Assembly (NCBI RefSeq): GCF_033115175.1
Contig: NC_084831.1
Coordinates: forward strand, 48,206,002 to 48,270,001
Source of the DNA: Lepus europaeus
Taxonomy: Eukaryota > Chordata > Mammalia > Lagomorpha > Leporidae
Length of the DNA: 64,000 nt
Reading direction: 5' to 3'
Position numbers and translations under genes: made by a program. Under the pieces are notes generated by a model. That model was given only the letters and a program-made list of their open reading frames with translations, searched no databases and was not told the origin of the DNA. This document shows positions 12,301 to 24,300 of the stretch, piece after piece (the stretch's first letter is position 1; each line of letters begins with the position of its first letter).

Positions 12301-15300
12301 GGTCTAAAGATTAAATTGTGCATCCTACAGATTCCTTCATAATAGAATTAGTTCCCTACCTTGAAGAGAATAGAGAAGTGAAAGAATAAGTTGGGCTTAG
12401 AATAGAGAAATGAGGGAGCAAGTCCTAGATCACTTGCTGACAATAGCAATATTACATGAATACTTAGCAAACCGTTTCAACCCTTAGATAAGAACTTAAT
12501 AAAACATTTACCGGAAGGTCCAATGCCTTCTATAAATTTTAAGAATCATGTATTTGAAAACACGTCTTAAATATCTAACATGGTGTAGTTTGTTTAACCA
12601 GTAAACTTAAGCACAACCATATAAAATGTTTTTAGTTTCTTTCTACCAACAAGTTTAAAACATATGATACACAGATTCAGGTCATACAAATTAAAATGTA
12701 TCTTTGATTGATTTTAGCAGCTTAAATTTATGGACAATCTTATCTAAAAGCCATTTAAAATAAAACTCTTAATAAAATTTCCCCATGTGGACATACAATA
12801 TGTACGCACATATAACATAGCATAATAGACCAATATCAAAATCCAAAATATCTGGTTGAAATAAGATTCCTTAAAATCATGACATAACATAGACCAAATC
12901 TGATCATTGTTACAAGGTGATTATTCAAGTCTTTGAAAATAAGCACATAGTTAAATAACCCATAGCTCTTCATCTCCTCCCTCTCTTTTTCCACTCTTAG
13001 ATTTAACAGGGATCACTTTTCAGTTAAAATTTAAACACCTAAGAATAATTGTGTGTTAATTACTGAGTTCAACCAATAGTACTAGAACCACAACAACAAC
13101 AACAAATACTAAAAAGGATAAAGTATTACATTGTACATCTAAAGTCAGGACAGGAGCTGATCAGTTCATTGTTGCTTATAGTGTCCATTTCACTTCAACA
13201 GGTTTCCCCTTTGGTGCTCAGTTGTCACCGATCAGGGGAAACAAATGATATTTTTCTCTTTGGGACTGGCTTAATTCACTCAGCATGATGTTTTCCAGAT
13301 TGCTCCATCTTGTTGCAAATGACTGGGTTTCGTTGTTTCTTACTGCTGTATAGTATTCTATGGAGTACATGTCCCATAATTTCTTTATCCAGTCTACTGT
13401 TGATGGGCATTTGGGTTGGTTCCAGGTCTTAGCTATTGTGAATTGAGCTGCAATAAACATTAATGTGCAGATGGCTTTTTTATTTGCCAATTTAATTTCC
13501 TTTGGGTAAATTCCAAGGAGTGGGATGGCTGGGTTGTATGGTAGGGTTATGTTCAGGTTTCTGAGGAATCTCCAGACAGACTTCCATAGTGGCTTAACCA
13601 GTTTGCATTCCCACCAACAGTGGATTAGTGTCCCTTTTTCCCCACATCCTCTCCAGCATCTGTTGTTGGTAGATTTCTGAATGTGAGCCATTTTCACCGG
13701 GGTGAGGTGAAACCTCATTGTGGTTTTGATCTGTATTTCCCTGGTGGCTAGGGATCCTGAGCATTTTTTCATGTGTCTGTTGGCCATTTGGATTTCCTCT
13801 TTCAAAAAATGTCTATTGAGGTCCTTGGCCCATTAAAAAGATTCATTATAAGGAATTGGTGCACCCAGTTATGGAGTCTGACAAGGCCCAAGATCCACAG
13901 TCAACAAGTTGGACACTGCAGAGAGATGCTAGTCTGAGTCTTGAGGTCTGAGAACCAGGAGAGCCAAGAACATATTCCCTGCTGAAGGCCCAGGAAGGGC
14001 TGATGTGTCAGTTCAAGTTCAAACCCAGGAGAAGGCAGGAGCCTCTGTTGCCCAGGGGGAGGACCAGCCTTTACTTCCTGGCAGGCCTTCAATTGAGTGG
14101 GAGGGGCATCCGGGAGGCCCTCTGTTCTATTCAGTGTAGCAACTTAAGGATTCCTCTCATCCCAAAACTCCCTCACTGAGACACCCAGAAGAACATTTGG
14201 CCAAGTATCTGGGCGTTCAGCTGATGCACGAATGAATCACCCCAGAAAGGCAGACGGAAGCCATCCTGCCAGGCCACACGTGGGCAGGCTCAGGGAATCC
14301 AGTGGTGCTGACATTTCTGCACCCTGATGGGAGTGGAGGGCGAGCGGCACCGGCTTCCAACCCTGCGCCACGCGGCGGCACTCTCACTGTCGCACAGGCT
14401 TCCTCTCATCTGAGACTCTTGACAACGCCTTGAGCTGTGTCCTAGGACAATTCCCAGTTTACAGATAAGAGAAACCAGGCTCCGACGGGCCCGAGGTGGC
14501 ACAGCTGCTTAAAGGCAGGGCAGGGTGTGAAGCCCACTTTCTAACTCCGCGGGCAGTGCACCTGGATATTTTATGTCTCTGCTTTTCCTTTTTTAGGAGA
14601 ATTAAACTGCTTATGATAATGTTGAAAGTCCTAAACTATGTTTTAAAAATAATTAATAAAATAATTTTTTTATTTTAAAAATGTATTATTTCACACACAC
14701 ACACACACACACAGACAAAACTGCCTCATCTGCTGACCCCCAAATGCCTGCAATGGCCAGAGTTAGGCCCAGGCTGGGCCGAGGCAGGAGCCCGGAATGC
14801 AACCGTGGTCTCCAATGAATGTGGCAGGGACCCAGTTACTTGAGTCAGCACCAACTGACTCCCAGGGTCTGCAGTTGGTAGAAAGCTGAGTCAGCAGCTA
14901 TAGCCGGATACTGAAGCTCAGGCACTCTCATGAGGGGTACAGGCAACTTAGCTACTAGGCTAGATGCTCTCTCCCTTTAAAATTTTTGTCTTTTTAAAAA
15001 AGATTTTAAAAAAGATTTATTTTATTTATTTGAAAGTCAATGGCTGGCGCCGCGGCTCAATAGGCTAATCCTCCACCTGCGGCACCGGCACACCGGGTTC
15101 TAGTCCCGGTTGGGGCGCTGGATTCTGTCCCGGTTGCCCCTCTTCCAGGCCAGCTCTCTGCTGTGGCCCGGGAGTGCAGTGGAGGATGGCCCAAGTACTT
15201 GAGCCCTGCACCCGCATGGGAGACCAGGAGAAGCACCTGGCTCCTTGCTTCGGATCAGTGCGGTGCACCGGCCGCAGTGGCCATTGGAGGGTGAACCAAT

Positions 15301-18300
15301 GGTAAAGGAAGACCTTTCTCTCTCTCTGTCTCTCTCTCTCTCACTGTCCACTCTGCCTGTCAAAAAAAAAAAAAAGTCAAAGTTACACACAGAGAGAAGG
15401 AGAGGCAGAGAGAGGTCTTCCATCCACTGGTCCATTCCCCAGTTGGCCGCAACAGCCAGAGCTGCGCTGATCTGAAGCCAGGAGCTGCCTCTGGGTTATG
15501 GGGCCCATGGACTTGGGCCATCTTCTGCTTTCCCAAGCCATAGCAGAGAGCTGGATCAGAAGTGAAGCATCCTGGTCTCAAACCGGCACCCATATGGGAT
15601 GCCAGCATTGCAGGTGGTGGCTTTACTAGCTATGCCACAGCATTGGCCCCTAAATTTTCTCCCTTTAAAATTTTTGTCCTTTAATTTAGTTAAGAAGAAG
15701 AGAGATGGGGTTGGCACTGTGGTGTATCAGATTAAGCCACCACCTGCATCCCATATAGGTGCCTGCTTGAGTCCCAGCTGCTCCACTCCCTGCTAATCCA
15801 GCTCCATGCTAATGTGCCTAGAAAAGCAGCAGAGGATGGCCCAAGTCCTTGATCCCCTGTATCCATGTGGGAGACCTGAAAGAAGCTCCTGGCTCCTGGC
15901 TTTGGCCTGGCCCAGCCCAAGCCATTGAAGCCATCATGGTAGTGAACCAGCAGATGGATGATCTCTCTCTCTCTCTTTGTCTCCAACTCTGACTTTCAGA
16001 TAAATAAATACATCTTTAGGGGGGGGGGGCGGAGAGAGAAAGAGAGAGAGAGAGATCTTCCATTGCTGGTTCATTCTCCAAATGCCACCAACAGCCAAGC
16101 CTGAGCCATGCCAAAGGCAGGAGCCAGGCACATATAACATATCCAGATACCAACACAATTAATATATGATCCCTCTCATCAGGGGATTCATAGATGGTAA
16201 CAGAATTTCTCTTTTGTCATAGTCATTTGATTATTATTATTATTATTATTATTTTATTTAATTGAAAGGCAGAATTGTCATCTGATTATAGTCCAGGAAG
16301 ATTTACTCTGTGGACAGCCAGATTGGTTACCACCCAAAGTGAACTAGCAATTTATTTTCTTACTCACTGTACTTAGAATCAACTGAAATATTTTAATAAA
16401 ACATATTTACACATAATAGCTCCCAATATTTGTAAAGTATAATGCATTCTCATCTAGGATTCAAATTGATCTCCATAATAGCTTTATGATGAATTGCCTT
16501 ATTAGTTTCCCTAATTTTATATAAAGAAAACTGTCATTCAAAAGCTCTAGTAAATGGCTCAACGTGACTTAGCATTGAGCAGGTCTTCTGATTTAGGTTT
16601 TATATATCTTCCAAGTATCTGGTTCTGATACTTGTTCAAGCATTTGAACCACCACCTTTTCCTGCCAGGGTGCTCATTAGCAAGAAGCTGGAACTGGGAG
16701 TGGAGCCTGGACTTGAACTCAAGCACTACGATCTCAGATGCAGATATTTTAACCAGTGTTTTAAATGCCTTTCCTAGGAGAATCATTTTCCATATTTATT
16801 CCTAAATGCACTGTTGGGTCAGTTTGACCCATTGATGAGGAACTGTAACGGGAGGGCTGTTAATGATTAAAAGATGAGTTGTTGATTGTTGGCTCTGAAG
16901 CTTGTGGATGGCCATAGGGCAAGGGCAAGGTCAAGCATGAGACACTGGCTGGAGGCTCTCAGGGAGGCAAGCCTCACTGTGCTGTATGTCTAATCCAGAA
17001 TGGCGAGTGACTTCAACAGCAAATGGCACCCGGAGTGCTGAGTTGAGGATTGTGACACCAGTTACGGGCTAGCCAGAAAGTGCTAGGACCGAGAAGTGAT
17101 GCCTGTCAGTGAGGCTCTTGGGCTGTGTATTTACGCTTCCTGGACTAGAAGGAGCAAAAGTGGCCCAGATGATGAAGCTACGTGTGTGGAGTAATTGGGA
17201 TGAAATGGGCATATTGCCAGAGTCCCTGAAATTTCTCATACTTTCCATCAAGTTTATATATGAGTGTTGTAGCCATGTTTTCTTAAAAGTCCTTTTCAGG
17301 AAGGTTCTGAGTATTAGGACCCAAAGTAAAAGGCAATAACCTAATTTCCACCCAGCCATCTATCCATCCACCGTTCCTGTCACCCAAGAAATCCTCAATG
17401 AGCACCCGTGATTTCTAGGAACACAGGGATGAAACACACAGACCCCTTCCCTGGAGAAATATGTGCTCAATTAGCAGCAAAAAATAATACCACGTGATAA
17501 ATCCTTAAATGGAAACGAATAGGTAGACAGTAGAGGCACAGAGGAGGGAGCAACCTAATTTCTTTGCCCCTCCCATTTCTGAGACTCCAGCAACATTTAA
17601 ATCTGAACTCAGAAAATCAGAGGTAGGAGCCTGCCTGGTGGAGAAGGGAGTGGGGGCTCTCTAAGCAGAGGAGGGAGTTGCATGGGTCTGGTTGAACCAG
17701 TAAGTGGGTGATGAGAGCCCTAGTGTGCCCATTGGTCAGACTCCCCTGTGGCCAGTGCCTAAAGAACAGTCCTGTGACTGAATTGGGCCAGGAAGAGTGA
17801 TGACAGCAGGAACCAAGAAGCAGTCAGTGGCCTATCAGAAGCCCCAAAGAGGATGGCAAGCTCCTAGTAAAATGAATATTGAAAACAGGAGGAGCTCTGT
17901 GGCTGGAAAAGATGCTTCAGGATCCTGCTCTGGCCCTGCTCAGACCTTCAGCCCCATTGCTCATTACTGGGCTGCTCTGACCCAAGCTAGTGCCGGTCCC
18001 TGCACTTACCCTCTCCCTGGGGTATGGGGTGTCCTGTTCCTTCTACCTGCACCTCCCACCGTCTCCCCTTCTTCACCCAGCTAATGCTTATTCATCCTCA
18101 CGTCTCTGCCTGGTCTGGATAAGACTTTTCCAGGCAGTCTTTCTGTTCCCCAGACATGGATTGGGAGAGTGTCTCAGGTGCTTTGGGGTAATTGTCACTT
18201 AGCTCTATGTGTCACATTATCACGACTGCCTGTTTCCAGCAGGCATTCTGGTAACGGCATGTCCCAGAGAGTGTTGCCCGCAGGCTAAGGCTGACCCACA

Positions 18301-21300
18301 ACTTGAGCCTCAGTCTTTCCTAGCTTGGGTGAATCAAAATCCAAGCCTGCTTATGCTGGGCTCTCTCTGGGACCTTCCTTACACTCTGCAGAGTCAGGGG
18401 TGGTATCCTATAAGGTCTGGGCTGACTTGGACAATGAAGAGGGTGAGGCGGCCAGGGACCTGATTGTGAAAGGTCTTCTATTCATGGCTAAGCAGTCTGG
18501 GAGGGCCCAGCAGGTCTTTTGCTACGCCCGCTAACCAACCAGTCACCCTGAACAGACAGTCACTGGATTCTAACAAGCTCCAGGCTTTATCCTCCAGTTA
18601 CCATGGCAACCCGGCTTCGCAGTGATGGATGGTATTGATTGACTGACAGACTCCTGGTGTCTTGGCTGTGTCCCCACTTCCCTTAAGTCATCTGCATACA
18701 CATGGAACTGAACTGGGCACCATCCTACAGACTGTGCTCTGATTTTGAATGTCCACGCTAATATCATTGAAAATAGCTTCAGATGCAAAGGAGAAATACT
18801 GAGATGTGTCAAAATTATTTCCAGAGCCACATTCAGCAGCCTACTCCAGAGGCACTAAGAAGTCAGGTTGTAGACACACACCTTGGTTCCATCCATGCTT
18901 TGTCATTTATTTGTGGTTTAATTTCAGTCGAGTGACTCAAACTGTCTAAATTAAGGTTAAACTACCTCAATTTACTCATCTCTCTAATGGGAATACTGGT
19001 CCTGTTGTGCAGCAATATGTGAATACTAAGTGAGGTGCCACATGGGAAACCCATCTTTGGCACATTAAAAACACTTAGCAAATCTGCACGTTCCCTCATT
19101 CCTCTCCACGCACTTGTGGCCTCACAGCTTATGCTGCCGAAACGTTAAGAAACATGTGCGGAAAAATGGAATGAAAAGAGAAGTTTATTTTGACACAAAA
19201 GATGTTTCCATCCTTACAAGCATTTGTAAATAATGCACATTTTCCATGATTTTTTTTTTTTTAATTTTTGACAGGCAGAGTGGACAGTGAGAGAGAGACA
19301 GAGAGAAAGGTCTTCCTTTTGCCATTGGTTCACCCTCCAATGGCCGCCGCGGTAGGCGAGCTGCGGCCGGCGCACCGCACTGATCCGAAGCCAGGAGCCA
19401 GGTGCTTCTCCTGGTCTCCCATGGGGTACAGGGCCCAAGGACTTGGGCCATCCTCCACTGCACTCCCTGGCCACAGCAGAGAGCTGGCCTGGAAGAGGGG
19501 CAACCGGGACAGGATCGGTGCCCCCACCGGGACTAGAACCCGGTGTGCCGGCGCCGCAAGGTGGAGGATTAGCCTAGTGAGCCGCGGCGCCGGCCTCCAT
19601 GATTTTTTTTGAAAATCCCTCCTTACTTCTCTCAAACTCCTCATTCTTCCTCACTCCTCACCTTCCAGCTGGAGAACCCGAGCCTCTTCTTCACGCGACT
19701 TGCGGCGTTCCTGACAACAGGAACCGCAGTCACACCCGGGCATGCTAGCTGGCTTTGAGCTGCTGCCGTTAGCCCTGAGCACGTTGCACGGTGTGGACTA
19801 GTGCATTCAGTCCTCACAGCACCTCTCTGAAGTAGATGTTACTAAAATCCCTGACATACGCGAAAACTGAGGCACACTGGGGAGAAATGATTTGCCTGTG
19901 GAGTAACCGGCTGGGGTGGAATTGCAGCTCAAGACGCCTCCATTTCTGAGCCAGGCTTCAGCTTATCTGTCAGTGGTCATGGCCAAAAATCTTCTAGAAG
20001 GGCCAGAGCCTCTGAAGACAAGCCCTCATCAGACAGGAGGAAATCCTGAGACTATAGTTCCAGCAGGGTCCACTGGGAGCACAGCTTCTTTTTTTGAGTT
20101 CCCTGATGGAAAGGAGAGTGAGGGGGCATGGCCAGGCTCCTTTTGGGACCACCATTGCTATTCATGACATAGGATGAAAGGTTATCCATAGAATAGCGTG
20201 AGGGAACAGAGCATCCACTGAGCTGGGTATAGCATATCTTGCTTCAAAGACCTAATTCATGGGCCTGGGCTGTTAGTCATGGGACTTTGGTCAAGTTACC
20301 TAAAAATAACAGCTAAGATTGACTGAGCACTTCATTGTTCCAGATACTTTTTTTTAAGAACTTACTTACATATACTCTTATTCTCCCCATTTTATGGATT
20401 GAGAGTATGAGGCACACCAAAGATAAGTAGCTTGCCCAAAGTCACACTGCTAGTGAATGGTAGAGTTCTGACTCCAGAATTCATACTCATGGCCACTATA
20501 AGCTCTGCCCGTTCCAACTACAATGGCCCTATAAAATGGGTAAATCCTCCTTGGTGATTGTTGGGATTATCTGTATGGTTTGGCTGTTGAATATCTCCAA
20601 AGCCTCATGTGCTAAAGGCTTGGTCCCCACAGTGGCACTGTCAGGAGGTAGTAGAACCTGTAGGAGGTTGGGTCTTGCCGTGGTGTCAGGGAGAGTCCTT
20701 GGGCCACTGGGGGTAAGTCCTCAGAAGGTGGTTCTCATGTAACTGCTTGAATTCTCATTGGAAAGTTGCCATAAAAACCTAAGCTTGTGTTCCCTCTATT
20801 TACTTCCATGTAGTCCTTCCTGGGCACATCCTCTGCTATTGTCACCCAGTGCCCTCAACAGGGGCCAAACCAATGTTCCCAACCTAGTCTTGGCCTTGAA
20901 CCTCCCATTGTGAGTTAAATAAACCTTTTCTCTTTATAAACTTAATTATCTTGGTGTTTCACTGTAGAAACAGAAGTTAACTAACACAGACTCCAAAGAA
21001 ATAATGCAGATGAAAGTGTTTATAAAACACCCACTCTATTATAAAGCTGTGACTTCAATGAAAGGGAAACCTGTGACTCTGAAAATATTTTCAATGTATT
21101 TTTTAAGTAGATTGGATTCAGCCAATCCCTGAACAACTCCTGGGGGCTGGCACAGGCTAGTTCTGTTCTCAGCCTTGTAAACCCAAGAGATAAAAATAAT
21201 TGATACAAGATGTTGACAGTTACGAAGGCATGATAAATAGTATGCTAAAGGAAAATCTAGGAGTACATCAGGGACACAGATGTAGGACCCTTGGGGCTGT

Positions 21301-24300
21301 CTGGAGCTGAGTTGGAGAAACCCAATGAAAGAGGAAAGGGGCCTATCTAGACAAGAAGAACAGCACATAGCAAGGGTGCAAAGATACTCACACTCCTTCC
21401 AGGTGGTTCAGAAGAAGCATGAGTCTTAACAGAAGTGCAAAGTGGACAGGTGAATGAGCTAACACCTCCCAACTAGCCAGACACAAATTAACCAATCAAC
21501 TTTCTCAATGTGATGACAGCAAATCAGCTAGAAAATTCTCTTTTCCCTTGTGAGGCTGTCTTTAGGGGCAGCCAACATAGCAAAGCAACACAGCTCATAG
21601 ACCATAGCAACTTGAATGCTATTTGTTTGTTGCAAAGAGATAAATAATGCATTACACCTGCTGTTTTCCACCTGATGCTTTTAATCTGTGGAAAGACAGA
21701 GACTTACGGTGTTCTGGCATCTTGAAAGTCAAGCCACCTGGTTCTGTCTCAGAGCCACATAGACACAGCAGCTCCATGGAGGTGTGAGGACAGGGCTTGC
21801 ACTGGTACCACAGCCAAGACCAAATGGGAAACAAGCCCTAGACATGGCTCCTGGCCTGCCAAGGAGACACAGAAACAGTTCTTTGGGGGACCAGAGTAGA
21901 ATGGGAAGGAATCCAGGGGCTCCCCTTTACTTCCCGAGGTTACTGATTGACTTGTGCCTTCCTTTAGTTTAGGTCACTCCAACCCTTCCGAGCAGAATCT
22001 TGCTGCTAGGGACACAAGTTCTCTTCATGATCTCCCTTTGCTCCCAATACTCTCCTCACTTTTCTGGTTAATCCCTCCTAGTCTCTGATTCCAAGGAAGG
22101 ATCCTTCATTGGCCCTGCTGCCCTCTGTCAGAGACCTCATCTCACAGTACAACCATCTGTTTTCTTGTCCATTTCCCCACACTTAACTCTAAGCTCATGG
22201 AGGCTGGACACTCTCCAGAATCTCTTTTATTTCCCAGATGTCTTGCCCATGGTAAAAAACCATTAGATGCTTACCAAAGTTGTCTCAAATGTTCTCTTTT
22301 TTAAAATCTTTCTCCCAACTTCTTGTCTTGTTTCATCTTGAGAAGTTCTTTCTTTTATTGTTTTCAAAGATTTATTTTATTTATTTGAAAGGCAGAGTTA
22401 CAGAGAGAGAGGGACAGAGAGACAGGTCTTCCATCTGCTGGTTCACTCTCCAGATGGCCACAATAGCAGGGGGCTGGGCAAGCCAAAGCCAGGAGCCAGG
22501 AACTTCTTCCTGGTCTCCCACGTGGGTGCAGTCTTTCTCCTTCCATGCCTGGCAAATGTCACTGCATAATGTCTCCAGTGTTTATTCACGTTGTCACACA
22601 TTGCAAGATTTCTTCTTTTTAAAGGCTGAATAATGCTGATGGAAGGAAATCCTATTGTCTTATTTCCCTTTTAAAGTGTGGCTTCTGGAACTTTGAACCA
22701 GTCTCTGGGTCCCTTGAACCTGTGGAGAAGAGTGTGAGATTATCCTTTCCTTTGTTTCATCTGTTAGAGTTTTTGCCTTGCTTTATTGTCCCCACTGAGT
22801 TTGGAGTAATGGAAAATTCTAAGCTTTTTCCCCTTGTCCTCCTGCCTAGGTGTGGCCCTTCTTCACCATGCTTGTACACTTTGTAGCTTGACCACTGAGT
22901 AGGATTTTCCAGTTTTCTCAATTGAGTCTCGTTTTGCTGTGCGGGCTCGGTGTACCTATGCAGCCTTCCAAGGGCATTTTGTTTATCTGAATTACCCTTG
23001 ACTTTTGCTAGTTCTTACTCTGGTAGATATGATGAGCCCAACTGCTACATCTTCACTCATGGGTGAGACAGTGTAGATGCCAGGGCCCTGTGGCAAAGCC
23101 TCTGGAAGTTCTCTGTAGAACCACGGTACCCAAAATAGGGTCTCAGATCCACTGTGTAGGGATCATCAGAGACATTTGTGAAACACATTTCTCAGAAATA
23201 GAGAATTGCAATTCATAGGGAGAGGGGTGCAGGAAACTATATTTTTAATAAGTACTCCAGATTATCTCCATACATAGCCGGCTTTGGGAATAATCAACTC
23301 CAGAGTTCACTGTGTTCAAGAGCCTCAAACCAACTTTCTTGATCCACTTGAGAGCTAGCACCTGAGGAGTCCACCTCAACATGGTGGGATGAGTGTAACA
23401 GCAGAACACTGCCTGGCTCTGTGATTAGAGTCAAATTGCCCATGCCCCGCAACAATCTGGTCAAATTCTACACAATGGCTGTAGACATTTCTCTGATCCT
23501 TCAACCCCACTCCTACTCTTTGCTATCAGTGGGCCTGGCTTTCAATGCCATTTTCAACTCCTGGAGTTTGACACCAGTTTGACCTCCTCTGCTTCCACCC
23601 TAGATAAAAATTGTCTTAGTTTCCCACAGACTATCTGTGGACAGCTCCAATTTGTCATCCCCCACAGTTTCTGATGAGAGCCTTCTCATCTAGCCCTGTA
23701 TATTGAAACAAGTAACTCTCAAGACACAAATTAGGCTTCATTTCACATATTGCCCAAAACCTTCTAGCTTCTCAAGAGCTTGTTTAGGGGCTGGAGCTGT
23801 GGTGTAGTGGATTAAGCTGTCACCTCTAGCACCAGCATCTCTTATGGGTTCAAGCCTGGCTGTTCTACTTCCAATGCAACTCCCTGCTAATGTGCCTGGG
23901 AAAGCAGCAGAAGATGGCCCAAGTCCTTTGGCCCCTGCACCCACGTGGGAGACCTAGGGGAAGCACCTGGCTCCTGGCTTTGGCCCAGCTCCACCCCCCA
24001 CCCTTTCACCCCCACCCCCGCCATTGCAGCCTTTTGGGGAGTTAACCAGAGGATGGAAGGCCTCTCACTCTCTCTGCCTCTGCCTCTCCCTCTCTGCAAC
24101 TTTTTCAAATAAATAAATCTTTTAAAAGACCTCATTTATTCAGGCTCATATCATGTTCATGCTTGTTTTATTCTCAAGGTATCCTCACTGGCCCACACAA
24201 GATGTGCTGTGAGGGTACACAGCAGGTGTTCACTAAATTTTTCTCTCAGAAGAACTCTTTACACTGGTGCAACCACTGGGAAGAGTGTATACACTGCAGG

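Larger units (their letters stand above)
10707..13835 (-). mobile_element. 5'-truncated L1 (3' end of ORF2 plus long 3' UTR)
   Basis: Read on the minus strand it contains the last 195 codons of L1 ORF2 (13805-13218), a 3' UTR of about 2.5 kb, and a poly-A tail (poly-T at 10707-10714). It is truncated at about 13835. The 3' region from about 12965 down to 10708 is closely similar to 41793-44055 of the ORF2-less element further right. Confidence 0.92.
16019..16775 (-). mobile_element. Antisense C-SINE split by an inserted segment
   Basis: The 3' half lies at 16019-16126 and the 5' half at about 16622-16775. Between them sits a copy of the 9580-10035 segment. Confidence 0.65.
16776..19257 (+). 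other. C8A: C8A large intron stretch
   Basis: Mostly unique-looking sequence with a candidate hormone and liver factor site pair at 16816-16871 and a MIR-like fragment at about 18890-19075. No coding exon is recognised. Confidence 0.55.
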
